A stretch of DNA of 64,000 nucleotides from NCBI GenBank assembly GCA_965219125.1, contig CBDCMO010000002.1, positions 1,612,001 through 1,676,000 on the forward strand, given 5' to 3'. The translations under genes and the position numbers were made by a program. This DNA comes from JBBSOK01 sp965219125. GTDB taxonomy: Bacteria; Bacteroidota; Bacteroidia; Flavobacteriales; Flavobacteriaceae. Of this stretch, positions 26,712 to 35,300 are shown piece by piece (position 1 is the first letter of the stretch; each line of letters opens with the position of its first letter). The notes below the pieces were generated by a model that made no database searches, was not told the origin of the DNA, and worked only from the letters and a program-made list of their open reading frames with translations.

Positions 26712-27447
26712 AATCGCGAAGGGCTTTACCTGTTTTTGCGAGAAAAACATCTTCAAGATTATTCGCCTCTTTGTGCGCTTCAATTAAAGTTGAAGGTTTT
26801 CCTTTTATAATTATTTCGCCATTATCAATTATTGCAACTCGTGTACAAAAAAACTCGGCTTCGTTAAGATGATGAGATGTGTAAACAATTGTTGCACCTT
26901 GTTTATTCAACATTTGCAAATGATCTATGATTACATTTTTGCTCTGCACATCTACTCCAACCGTTGGCTCATCGAGGAATAAAACTTTAGGTTGGTGCAG
27001 AATTCCCGCAATTAAATTTACACGGCGTTTCATTCCGCCCGAAAAATTTGCAGTTTTCTTATTTGCAAATTTTGAAAGTCCTAAAATTTCGAGGTGATTA
27101 TTTATTTTGCCCCTCAAATCTTGGCCTTTCAATCCGTACATACTTCCGAAGTAATATAAATTTTCGTAAGCCGTAAGTGTTGGATAAAGCGCGTATTCCT
27201 GTGGCACGATGCCTATAAGATGCTTTAACTGTGCTCTGCTATTTTGAAATGTTAGATTGTTGATTGAAAACGAACCCGAAGTAGGTTTTAAAAGCGAACA
27301 CAATATTGAAATAAGAGTAGTTTTACCTGCGCCATTTGGACCAAGAAGTCCGAAGATGTCGCCATCTTCAATCTTTAAACTAAGGTTTTGCACCGAAAAA
27401 TTGTCGGCATCATTATATTTTTTTGAAAGATTGTTGATTTCAATCAT
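26704..27447 (-). CDS. ABC transporter ATP-binding protein
   Basis: 247 residues. Walker A GPNGAGKTT (about 36-44), the Q-loop GIVPQEYALYP, signature FSGGMKRRVNL and Walker B VLFLDEPTVGVD followed by the SHHL H-loop, all in order. It is of the DrrA/NodI type that pairs with ABC-2 permeases. Its stop overlaps the permease start. With the MMPL protein the cluster carries two separate inner-membrane export routes, perhaps one for each half of the pigment. Confidence 0.92.
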   Translation of the reverse strand: MIEINNLSKKYNDADNFSVQNLSLKIEDGDIFGLLGPNGAGKTTLISILCSLLKPTSGSFSINNLTFQNSRAQLKHLIGIVPQEYALYPTLTAYENLYYFGSMYGLKGQDLRGKINNHLEILGLSKFANKKTANFSGGMKRRVNLIAGILHQPKVLFLDEPTVGVDVQSKNVIIDHLQMLNKQGATIVYTSHHLNEAEFFCTRVAIIDNGEIIIKGKPSTLIEAHKEANNLEDVFLAKTGKALRDYA

Positions 27448-27561
27448 TGTTACCTAAATCCACAAAGGGGAGTTTATTTAAAATTGTAAATTATTGAATT
27501 CATTTTTAAAAATTTATAATAAATTTCTTTCAACCTTCATTTGAATTGAGGTTTTTGGGTT

Positions 27562-28581
27562 TTAAACCGCCTTTTTTAATTTCTTGAAAAACACTTTTTC
27601 CAGTTCGGCAATATTTTTTAATTGATCTGAAACCTTATTATAATTTTCAATTTGCGAATCATCATTTTTAGATCGATTTTTATAAATACGCGAAGCTTCC
27701 AAAGCAAAATCTCGCCAAAGGTCGCCTATTTCAGTCATTTCTTTTGAGAGTTCTTGCAACTTATTATTCGTCAAAATTTTGGCTGCTTCTTGTAAAAACG
27801 CCGCATAAATATATCTGAAACCTCCGCCGCCAGTACCTATTTCTTCTTGCATTCTAACAATTTGACCCAAATAATGGTTGGCTTTTTTAAGTCCGTGTTT
27901 GTGTGGCCATTTTTTAATAAGACCTGCAATTTTCAGCATACCGCGATACCCAACATATGGAACAGGCGCCAACATATCGCGACAGGTATTTTTAATTCCC
28001 TTTACAATTGCCTTTTCTAAATCAAGCGTTTTCGGAAAAGCCGTTGGATAATAAATATGGCCTTTTGGCGCGAATGCACCTTTTGCAAAACGCACTTTTT
28101 CGAGTTCCTTTTCGGAAAGCGTTGTCACGGTTTCCATTACTGGATCGCTAATTAAATAGCGGTTTTCCTCTTTGCCATAAACAACCAAATTGTGGGCGTT
28201 AAAGTGAAAGCGATATTCATCCGGAAAATAAACCAAATTATAAACCCCAACTTGAAGGCCGACAGGGTTATTTTTTGCTAGGTTTTCATCCAATCGAGCT
28301 TGAGCAGTTTTCGCATTTTTGAACTTTTCCCTCTTTATTTTTATACCAACACGTTTTGCAAATTTGTTAAAAATTTGACCTGGCATAGCGCGATAGGTTA
28401 CAACCGGCGCGTGATTTACCTTTAAAAAAGGAATGTAACAGAAGAGCAAACCGCTGCCAATACCGAAAACCATAGGTTCGCTAACATCAAAACCATTGTG
28501 TTTCATTAGGTTTGAAACAACACCGTTTTCACAATGTGCCGATTGATAATGGGTAAAGTTTATTATTTTTTCGGATTTCAA
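27562..28581 (-). CDS. BtrH-like N-terminal-domain protein, candidate ACP-dependent acyltransferase
   Basis: 339 residues. The N-terminal 150 residues fit the BtrH N-terminal family (peptidase C39-like fold): Cys17 in SAHCENGVVSNLM, and His129 region FHFNAHNLVVYG followed by SDP. BtrH of the butirosin pathway transfers an acyl group from an ACP to an amine. The C-terminal part (about 205-339) is helical (DUF4872-like). A Cys-His enzyme that accepts acyl-ACP is a strong candidate for joining the polyene acid to the dialkylresorcinol hydroxyl, the step that makes a flexirubin. The reaction is inference; the family call is fairly good. Confidence 0.75.
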   Translation of the reverse strand: MKSEKIINFTHYQSAHCENGVVSNLMKHNGFDVSEPMVFGIGSGLLFCYIPFLKVNHAPVVTYRAMPGQIFNKFAKRVGIKIKREKFKNAKTAQARLDENLAKNNPVGLQVGVYNLVYFPDEYRFHFNAHNLVVYGKEENRYLISDPVMETVTTLSEKELEKVRFAKGAFAPKGHIYYPTAFPKTLDLEKAIVKGIKNTCRDMLAPVPYVGYRGMLKIAGLIKKWPHKHGLKKANHYLGQIVRMQEEIGTGGGGFRYIYAAFLQEAAKILTNNKLQELSKEMTEIGDLWRDFALEASRIYKNRSKNDDSQIENYNKVSDQLKNIAELEKVFFKKLKKAV

Positions 28582-28681
28582 GAGATTAAATTATTTTAGA
28601 TACTTTTGTTTCTATTGATACTTTGGATGCACTTGATTCTATTGATGCTATTGTTTCTAATTTTCTTATAAACTTATCGAC

Positions 28682-29083
28682 TCATAAACTCATCGCCTTT
28701 ATTTCTTCAACCGAAATTTCAAAAACCTCAGCATATTTTTCTAAGGTTTTTTTACCTAACTTTTTGAAAACGGAAGGCTTAAAATGTCGTTTTACTTGCC
28801 ATTGAAATTTTCCAACATAGCTTGCCAAAATGCCGATATCCATTTTATGAATCTCCATAAAATACTCTAATGGACTTGTTAATCCATCTACAACATTTTG
28901 TTTTGCGGTTTCAATCCGTTCGTTTATATCATCAATCGCGTTATTTAGAGCAATTGTTTTTGGCTCCCAACCGCTACTTTTTTCGGTCGTGTAATTACCA
29001 TTTTCATCAACCGCATAGCAAAGCTCCCTGAAATTTGCAGATTCCAAATTGCTTTTATCTTGTGGGACTTCCTTTTGTTTCAT
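28682..29083 (-). CDS. Conserved pigment-cluster protein with an HTH-like C-terminus
   Basis: 133 residues, no signal peptide. The last 50 or so (IGILASYVGKFQWQVKRHF..., then LGKKTLEKYAEVFEISVEEIKAM) have the spacing of a Cro/XRE-type helix-turn-helix. The first 80 residues are charged and helical. It is set apart from its neighbours by 100 and 278 bases, unlike the tightly packed genes around it, and has its own candidate promoter. It could be a regulator of the cluster, but the HTH match is by eye only. Confidence 0.55.
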   Translation of the reverse strand: MKQKEVPQDKSNLESANFRELCYAVDENGNYTTEKSSGWEPKTIALNNAIDDINERIETAKQNVVDGLTSPLEYFMEIHKMDIGILASYVGKFQWQVKRHFKPSVFKKLGKKTLEKYAEVFEISVEEIKAMSL

Positions 29084-29125
29084 TATATGTAATTATTACA
29101 AAAAAATCTTGTAGTCGGTTATAAT

Positions 29126-29155
29126 CAAATTTAATGGTTACACACAAATATCAAT
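29126..29155 (-). promoter_or_regulatory. Candidate internal promoter of the pigment cluster
   Basis: On the minus strand TAAATTTG (29126-29133) is a perfect TAnnTTTG element, with ATTG (29152-29155) 18 bases upstream. It stands 43 bases before the 28682-29083 gene, in the 278-base gap 29084-29361, which is the longest intergenic space of the cluster and otherwise shows nothing notable. Confidence 0.45.
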
Positions 29156-29361
29156 AAATATTGCAATAAAAAACGCTGTAACTTTTTGTGTGCAGAAAAT
29201 AAAAGTTTTTTAAAAACGATTTGTGCCTTTTAAATAGGTTTCCGGACTTAATATTGCTAAATCACTTTTCTTAAAATCCTTTATATTTCAAGATACGTGT
29301 AATTTTTTTAAAATTTACACGCTAAAATAATGTTTTTTCAAAAATCCTATATTTTTAAAAC

Positions 29362-29796
29362 CTACATCAATACAACCTTAATTTCAGCATTGCCTATAAC
29401 TTCGCCCTTGCAAACAGATTCAATAGAAACTACGGTAATATTTAAAATTTCGTGAAGAATGGTAACAGTTGTTTCCAACATTTGGCCAATCTTGGGAAGC
29501 GTATTTATTTCGACTTTATTTAGTGCACCTATATAACCAATTTGAATGGGTTCATTTTTTAGATAATAACCGTAACCTGTATATAAAGCAGCGCTTTGCG
29601 CCATATGTTCAATCAAGCCTGCGGCGCTAAAGTTTGTTTCCGAGGCTAAAATATTATCTTTTGAAATAGTTAAACCCGCAACACATTTATTTTCCTCGAA
29701 ATGCAAAAGAGAATCAACCATTACAAACGGCGATTTCTGCGGAATGAGTTTTCCAATAAATTCTGAATCGGTTATTTTATTTTGAAAATCTGCCAT
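29362..29796 (-). CDS. Hotdog-fold dehydratase-like protein (ApeP-like)
   Basis: 144 residues, a FabZ-like hotdog. QKSPFVMVDSLLHF corresponds to the HRYPFLLVD motif of FabZ with the His replaced, and FSAAGLIEHMAQSAALYTGY to the central helix with its catalytic acid (E in LIEHMAQ). The missing first His suggests it needs a partner subunit, which would be the protein at 18260-18625. It abuts the DarB-like gene with no spacer. Its role would be 3-hydroxyacyl-ACP dehydration in polyene formation. Confidence 0.78.
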   Translation of the reverse strand: MADFQNKITDSEFIGKLIPQKSPFVMVDSLLHFEENKCVAGLTISKDNILASETNFSAAGLIEHMAQSAALYTGYGYYLKNEPIQIGYIGALNKVEINTLPKIGQMLETTVTILHEILNITVVSIESVCKGEVIGNAEIKVVLM

Positions 29797-30930
29797 TTAA
29801 CAAACGGTTAAATAAGCATACGAATACGCAAAACGCGCACTTTCCGGCACTTGAAATAATATTTTGTCACCTTTTTTTAGCTTGCCCGAACGATGCAACT
29901 CTTCCATCATTAAATAAATTGAGCCTGCGCCAACGTTACCAACATTTTCAAGGTTTAAAAACCATTTATCCCAAGTCATATTAATTCCTTGCTTTTGCAT
30001 TTCATCATATAAATTTTCTTTGAAGTAATATGACGAAATGTGTGGCAGATAAAAATCCACATCCTTAACTGTTATATTGTGTTTTGCCATTACGTGCTTA
30101 AGGCTATCTACACCTTTCACCAAAATATTTTCACCCAACAATTTTACATCTTGTTGCATTGCAAAAAGTGATTTTTTGCCCCAAACATCGGATGGATATT
30201 CGCTCCACGGCTTTAAGTTACCATCTTCTTGTTTATCGCCGCCAGCGTACATACAGGTTTCCAATTCAAAAGCGTAACTGTAGCCTTCCATCCATTCAAT
30301 TTTTAATGGATTTTTACCTTTTGGTTCTGCTTCCAACAAAAATGCGCCCGCTCCGTCAGAGAGCATCCAACGTAAAAATTCTTTGTTAAAGGCTAAAATT
30401 GGTTGTTCATCAATTGAAGCTAAATGTTCTACTTCATTTTCGAAAATCTCATTTTTCATCCAAGAAGATGTTCTTTCTGAACCTGTAACTACCGCATTAT
30501 TTACCTGTCCACTTTTTATAGCCATAAAACCATATTTCATAGCGTTCATACCGCTGCAACAAGCGCCGGAAGGCGAATTTATTTCAAGATTACCATTTTT
30601 GAGAAATCCGTGAACCATTGCGGCGTGGCTTGGCAAAATTTGGTCCGGACTTGAGGTGCCGCAAGATAACAACTCAATTTCCGAGGCTTTAAAAGTGTCA
30701 TCACATAGCGCCATCACCGCTTCTTTTGTGAGTTGGGCATTGTTGTGTGTTACATTTCCATTATCATCAATGGCGTAATATCTTGTCTTAATTTTATTAT
30801 TCCGAAGAATTATTCGGCGTGCTTTTGAAGTTTTACCATTAATAAAACCCAATTTAGCTTCCATTTCATCATTCGCTATAGGCTTATTGGGCAAAAATTT
30901 CGATATTCGGGTGATATATACGTCTTTCAT
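29797..30930 (-). CDS. darB: DarB-like KAS III-type synthase (dialkylresorcinol formation)
   Basis: 377 residues of the KAS III fold. The nucleophile is C125 in SGACCSGMNAM, preceded by SCGTSSPDQILPSHAAMVHG; His and Asn motifs are FYLPHISSYYF and ENVGNVGAGSIY. In dialkylresorcinol pathways DarB condenses two fatty-acid-derived beta-keto units before ring closure. The neighbouring DarA-like gene (31033-31950) makes this identification firm as a pair. The product would be the resorcinol half of the flexirubin ester. Confidence 0.85.
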   Translation of the reverse strand: MKDVYITRISKFLPNKPIANDEMEAKLGFINGKTSKARRIILRNNKIKTRYYAIDDNGNVTHNNAQLTKEAVMALCDDTFKASEIELLSCGTSSPDQILPSHAAMVHGFLKNGNLEINSPSGACCSGMNAMKYGFMAIKSGQVNNAVVTGSERTSSWMKNEIFENEVEHLASIDEQPILAFNKEFLRWMLSDGAGAFLLEAEPKGKNPLKIEWMEGYSYAFELETCMYAGGDKQEDGNLKPWSEYPSDVWGKKSLFAMQQDVKLLGENILVKGVDSLKHVMAKHNITVKDVDFYLPHISSYYFKENLYDEMQKQGINMTWDKWFLNLENVGNVGAGSIYLMMEELHRSGKLKKGDKILFQVPESARFAYSYAYLTVC

Positions 30931-31032
30931 CTGGCATTTTTATCTGGCCATTTTATCTTAATTGAATAAAATGTAGTGGCATTTCAGATATCTTTTATTT
31001 AAAATAGATTTTTTTCAATATCCCAAAATCTT

Positions 31033-31950
31033 TTAGTCAGTTTTTAAAGCAACTGACTGGTAGTATGACTTTTGTCGTTTTATTTTTCCGATTGAAGGAA
31101 TGTAAGTGAGCAAAAATACAATAAATACAATTGGTGCAATTACCCAAATTGCGAAATGAAGGTAATATTTAAAGACTACCAACCATTTACGGCGATTATC
31201 TCCCTGCTTTTTAATTAATAGATTAGCCCATTTTGAAAATACAACATTACCGCGTTGATCTGTTGGAATTAAGAGGGGTTTTATTTTTACCGCATTTAAA
31301 TTTATGAGCTGTTCTTGAAGGTTGGAAAAATCATTTTTCAACAACGCGTTTTTGATAGGAATTCCAAAAATATCAGCATTTTTTATATCTTCATTTGAAA
31401 CACCTGGTTTTGGAAAAATTCCCCATTTACGGTCTTTGCGGCCAGTCATCATCCAATATTCTATGGTTATGACACTAAGATGGTTTACATTTCTATCAGT
31501 CAACGCTATATGCCCGACAAGATTTGCCTTGCAATCAAGTAACATTTTTTTCACTTTTTCTTGCGCCATAATCCACATATTTCGGCAAGCAACCAGCGTT
31601 ATAACTGGTGAATTTGCTAAAAGTGTTTTTGCAGAATCTAATTTTAAAAATGAATTAATTGGGATTGAAGGGGTTAAATACCAAACCGTATAACCTAAAA
31701 TAACCAAATCATATTTTTTTGAAAGAATTTTCTCCGGCGTCGGTTGTAAATCACACGGGATTTGAAGAAACGTTTCAGGGAAAACACCATAAAAAGATTC
31801 GCCGGACCACGGAAAAGGATATGGTTTTGTTGGGTTTATATTGTAGTACGTGATATTTATTTTATCACTTTGCAAATTCGCAGCAACATTTTTTAATATC
31901 TCCAAAAGCTGCCCACTTTGCGAATAGTATATAATTAATATTTCTTTCAT
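31033..31950 (-). CDS. darA: DarA-like dialkylresorcinol condensing/aromatising enzyme
   Basis: 305 residues. The N-terminal part is flavodoxin-like: EILIIYYSQSGQLLEIL has the phosphate-binding loop, and LVILGYTVWYLTPSIP and VITLVACRNMW follow. A hydrophobic helix (about 260-283) near the C-terminus anchors it in the membrane. The family is annotated as dialkylresorcinol condensing enzyme DarA and works with DarB to close or aromatise the resorcinol ring. The likely cofactor is a flavin. It lies 102 bases after the LPLAT gene and 102 bases before darB. Confidence 0.83.
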   Translation of the reverse strand: MKEILIIYYSQSGQLLEILKNVAANLQSDKINITYYNINPTKPYPFPWSGESFYGVFPETFLQIPCDLQPTPEKILSKKYDLVILGYTVWYLTPSIPINSFLKLDSAKTLLANSPVITLVACRNMWIMAQEKVKKMLLDCKANLVGHIALTDRNVNHLSVITIEYWMMTGRKDRKWGIFPKPGVSNEDIKNADIFGIPIKNALLKNDFSNLQEQLINLNAVKIKPLLIPTDQRGNVVFSKWANLLIKKQGDNRRKWLVVFKYYLHFAIWVIAPIVFIVFLLTYIPSIGKIKRQKSYYQSVALKTD

Positions 31951-32047
31951 TTCTAAAATTCAATTGGGCTTCGGCTACGCTCAGCCACCAAAATATTATT
32001 TGTTGAACGACATTCACGGAAATTTCAAGTCAGCTCTTCCAACGCTT

Positions 32048-32929
32048 TCAGTCATTCATATTCCAAAAGTCGTAATAATTAAACCATTGTAACGGATATT
32101 TTTCCAACATCAATTCTACACTTTTCGTGTATTCGTTTAAAAGTCCTATTTCATCTCGGTTTTTAAATTGGGCTGGATGTGCGTACAAGCTGTACTTCAT
32201 GTGTTTTTCTTTCATCACATATAAAAAAAGTACGGGCACTTTTAATCTGCTCGCCAACAAAAATGGTCCGGAGGGCAATTTGCAAGGTGTTCCTAACAAA
32301 TTTGAAGTGAGTGTTTTGTTGCCGGGAATAAATCTGTCTCCAGAAAAACAGACCAATTCCCCATTATTTATGGCAGTTGTAATTTGATAAATATGGCTCA
32401 TATCATCCTGCACCACTATAAGTTTCACCCTGGATCTAGTGGTAACACTTTCTAAATATTCCTTTATTTGGCGATGTTCGGCATCGGCAATTACAAGATT
32501 TATCTGTGAATGAACATCTATCTCATCAAAAAAAATTTGGGCAATTTCAAAATTACCAATGTGTGCGCTTATTAAAATTCCACCTTCTTTTTTTGCCAAT
32601 AACTCCTTTATATTTTCTTGGCCGTTGTGAGAATATGAAAATTTGTTTTTCAGTCCCGAAGAAATTGCAGCTTTGTCTATTAAAATCTTACCAAAAATTA
32701 AATAGCTTTTATAGATTGAAAATAGACTTTTGACCGTTGAATACTGTAGAATTTTTTTTAAATATTGGTAAATTGCTTTTGTGCTTTTAGCTGCGAAGAA
32801 ACAGTAGTAAAAGGCGACGAAGTAAAGCAATACGTAGGCACCGCGTATTCCAAATTTATGAATAAGAAATATAAATATTTTGTAACCGGTAACCGTTCCT
32901 TTGCTTTTACCTTCCCAATTGCTGGCCAT
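32048..32929 (-). CDS. Lysophospholipid (LpxL/HtrB-like) acyltransferase family protein
   Basis: 293 residues with one N-terminal membrane helix (about 30-50). The core has ISAHIGNFEIAQ, the H-x4-E form of the catalytic motif in LpxL/HtrB, and CFSGDRFIPGNK further on. The family moves acyl groups from acyl-ACP to lipids. In this place it may acylate a lipid carrier with the polyene or load a fatty acid. It starts 14 bases after the end of the ACP gene, which suits an ACP-dependent enzyme. Confidence 0.8.
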   Translation of the reverse strand: MASNWEGKSKGTVTGYKIFIFLIHKFGIRGAYVLLYFVAFYYCFFAAKSTKAIYQYLKKILQYSTVKSLFSIYKSYLIFGKILIDKAAISSGLKNKFSYSHNGQENIKELLAKKEGGILISAHIGNFEIAQIFFDEIDVHSQINLVIADAEHRQIKEYLESVTTRSRVKLIVVQDDMSHIYQITTAINNGELVCFSGDRFIPGNKTLTSNLLGTPCKLPSGPFLLASRLKVPVLFLYVMKEKHMKYSLYAHPAQFKNRDEIGLLNEYTKSVELMLEKYPLQWFNYYDFWNMND

Positions 32930-32943
32930 TTAACGTAAAGTTG

Positions 32944-33186
32944 TTACCCTAATTTGCGTTCAATTAGGTTGTAAAAATCTTGCAAAGTGATGGTATTTAT
33001 AAAATCTTCGCCCGTAAGTTTCACGCCAAAGTTGGCTTCAATCGCTACTACGAGATCTACAAAATCCAAACTGTCCAAGTCCAAAGTTTGCTTTAAACTT
33101 GCCTCTGGCGCAATTTGTTTTTCTTCTACTTCAAACTCGTCTATCAAAAATTCGTTAATTTTTTCTACGATATCCGTCTTATTCAT
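32944..33186 (-). CDS. Acyl carrier protein (second of the cluster)
   Basis: About 80 residues from the ATG at 33184-33186, which overlaps the stop of the KS gene (ATGA); an ATG 12 bases upstream (33198) is less likely. The phosphopantetheine site is DLDSLDFVDLV, Ser39 in this numbering. It is coupled to the KS at 33186-34409 and followed closely by the LPLAT gene, suggesting that these three act on the same acyl chain. Confidence 0.88.
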   Translation of the reverse strand: MNKTDIVEKINEFLIDEFEVEEKQIAPEASLKQTLDLDSLDFVDLVVAIEANFGVKLTGEDFINTITLQDFYNLIERKLG

Positions 33187-34409
33187 CACTGCTCGCATTT
33201 TTTTATTATCAAAGCGGAATTTGTGCCGCCAAAACCAAAAGAATTCGACAAAAATACATCAATTTTTTTATTTAAGGTTTTCTTAACAATGTTTAATTTT
33301 TCGGCTGCTGGATCAACATTTTCAAGATTGATATTTGGCGCAACAAATGAGTGCTGCATCATTAGCATGGAATAAATAACCTCGCTTGCACCAGCCATCC
33401 AACATTCGTGCCCCGTCATACCTTTTGTTGAGCTAACGAATGGACCATTTTCGCCGAAGATTTCTGTAATCGCCAATGCTTCGTTTGCATCTCCAACCGG
33501 TGTTGAAGTGGCGTGGGCATTAACATAGTCAATGTCATTGGAATTTATATTCGCTTGTTTTAAAGCCATTCGCATCGCTCTTGCGGGACCTTCAACATTT
33601 GGTGTTGAAATATGATCGCCATTGCTAGAAAAACCATAACCAATAATCTCGCCAAAAATCGGTGCGCCTCGTTTTAGGGCGCTTTCATAGCTTTCAATAA
33701 TCAACGTTGCGCCACCGCCGCTTGGTATTAGTCCGTTTCGGTCTGTATCAAATGGGCGACAAGCCTTTTCGGGGCTTGATGTGTTTGGTGAAAATACCCC
33801 AAGCCCATCAAAACTGCTCATTGCAATTTCATTAACTTCCTGCGCGCCACCTGCAATTATACATTCCTGTAAACCGCTTTTTATAAGTTGATATGCCATA
33901 CCAATTGCGTGTGAACCACTTGCACAAGCTGCACTAATTGTAAAATTGATGCCTTTTAATTTAAAAATGGTTGAAAGATTCATTGTAACGGTACTATTCA
34001 TCGCTTTAAAAACCGCGCCCGAACCAACCAATGTTGTATCCTTTTTCTCTTTTATTTTGTCAACCGATTCTACTACAGATTTTGAAGTGCTGTCGTTTCC
34101 GTAAATAATTCCCACTTCATTAATATCCAAATATGATTGGTCTATTTTTGCGTTTTTCAAGGCTTCAACCGTAGCTGTGTATGCAAAAGCACCTTCTTCA
34201 CCCAAGCTAATACGCTGTCTTCTCGAAAGTTGATCTTTTAAATCTGGTTCTTCAACAGAGCCTGTTAAGGGAGAGCGATAACCGAATTCAATACGTTTTG
34301 GGTCTATAACAATGCCAGATTTGCCTTCATATAAAGATTGCTTTACTTCCTCCAAATTTTTACCAATGCAGGAATAAATACCCATACCTGTTATTACAAC
34401 TCTCCTCAT
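33186..34409 (-). CDS. Beta-ketoacyl-ACP synthase (FabB/FabF type)
   Basis: 407 residues, full-length. C162 in ISAACASGSHAIG is the nucleophile, VNAHATSTPVGDANE carries the first His and STKGMTGHECWMAGASE the second. The ACASGSHA and NAHATSTPVGD spellings are those of the FabB-like KS of aryl-polyene clusters (ApeO type). It is translationally coupled to the ACP. The 126-base gap before it (34410-34535) holds no obvious motif. Confidence 0.88.
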   Translation of the reverse strand: MRRVVITGMGIYSCIGKNLEEVKQSLYEGKSGIVIDPKRIEFGYRSPLTGSVEEPDLKDQLSRRQRISLGEEGAFAYTATVEALKNAKIDQSYLDINEVGIIYGNDSTSKSVVESVDKIKEKKDTTLVGSGAVFKAMNSTVTMNLSTIFKLKGINFTISAACASGSHAIGMAYQLIKSGLQECIIAGGAQEVNEIAMSSFDGLGVFSPNTSSPEKACRPFDTDRNGLIPSGGGATLIIESYESALKRGAPIFGEIIGYGFSSNGDHISTPNVEGPARAMRMALKQANINSNDIDYVNAHATSTPVGDANEALAITEIFGENGPFVSSTKGMTGHECWMAGASEVIYSMLMMQHSFVAPNINLENVDPAAEKLNIVKKTLNKKIDVFLSNSFGFGGTNSALIIKKCEQ

Positions 34410-34535
34410 AAATGTAATCTGCTTGAATTTTTAACTGAATAAATATAACAAAACTGAAATAGTGAAGCTAAAAGATTTTGAAAGAAGTGCTATATTAAAT
34501 TGATTTTTTTGGACTTTGCAGAATGAAATGTGAAA

Positions 34536-35288
34536 TTATGAATAAATTCCACCATTTATATTTATTACTTCGCCAGTAATATAGGAAGACTTTTGCGATG
34601 CCAAAAAAGAAACCAAATGTGCAACTTCTTCTGCTTCGCCAAAGCGATTTGTAGGAATCATTTTCTTTAATTCCTTCTCATCCAAACTTGCCGTCATATC
34701 ACTTTTTATAAAACCGGGCGCAACACAATTCACTGTAATATTGCGTTTTGCCACTTCCTGTGAAAGTGCTTTTGTTGCTGCAATAACGGCTCCTTTTGCA
34801 GCTGAATAATTTGTTTGTCCAGGCGTGCCCTTTAAGCCTGAGACCGATACTAAATTTATAATTCGACCGTATCTATTAACCAATAATTTTTGAATTAAAT
34901 TACGAGTTACATTGTAAAATCCGTTTAGGCTTGTGTTAATCACATTTTGCCAATCTTCAGCTGGCATCCACATAAATAAGCCATCTTTTGTGATACCAGC
35001 GTTATTTACGATCACTTCAACAATATCATTTTCGTGATTTTTTTGCCAAGTGTCCAAAGCATTATTTACAGAATTTGCATCAGCAACATCAAATTGTATG
35101 ATTTCAGCATTTTTGCCAAGATTTTCAACGTCTTTCAAAGTTGCCAAAGCTGCTTCTTTGTTGCTGTTATAATTAATGAGCAAACTATAATCAAGATCTT
35201 GAGCCAATTGCAAACAAATAGCACGCCCAATACCGCGCGAGCCACCTGTGATTAAAGCATATTTCACCGTTTCTTTTTTATCGCTCAT
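34536..35288 (-). CDS. fabG: 3-oxoacyl-ACP reductase (ApeQ-like)
   Basis: 250-residue short-chain dehydrogenase. TGGSRGIGRA is the NADP-binding loop, NNAGITKDGLF the NNAG motif, Ser in VSVSGLKG, and YSAAKG the catalytic Tyr-Lys. The C-terminal TGEVININGGIYS is typical of FabG. It reduces the 3-oxoacyl-ACP made by the cluster's ketosynthases. It lies 12 bases after the ammonia-lyase gene. Confidence 0.92.
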   Translation of the reverse strand: MSDKKETVKYALITGGSRGIGRAICLQLAQDLDYSLLINYNSNKEAALATLKDVENLGKNAEIIQFDVADANSVNNALDTWQKNHENDIVEVIVNNAGITKDGLFMWMPAEDWQNVINTSLNGFYNVTRNLIQKLLVNRYGRIINLVSVSGLKGTPGQTNYSAAKGAVIAATKALSQEVAKRNITVNCVAPGFIKSDMTASLDEKELKKMIPTNRFGEAEEVAHLVSFLASQKSSYITGEVININGGIYS

Positions 35289-35300
35289 TCTATAATTTCT

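Noticed and set aside
31967..31986. GGCT/AGCC-ended sequence between darA and the LPLAT gene, thought at first to be a terminator
   Set aside because: Only four base pairs match and there is no T-run; it may be a repeat fragment but I cannot support a function.
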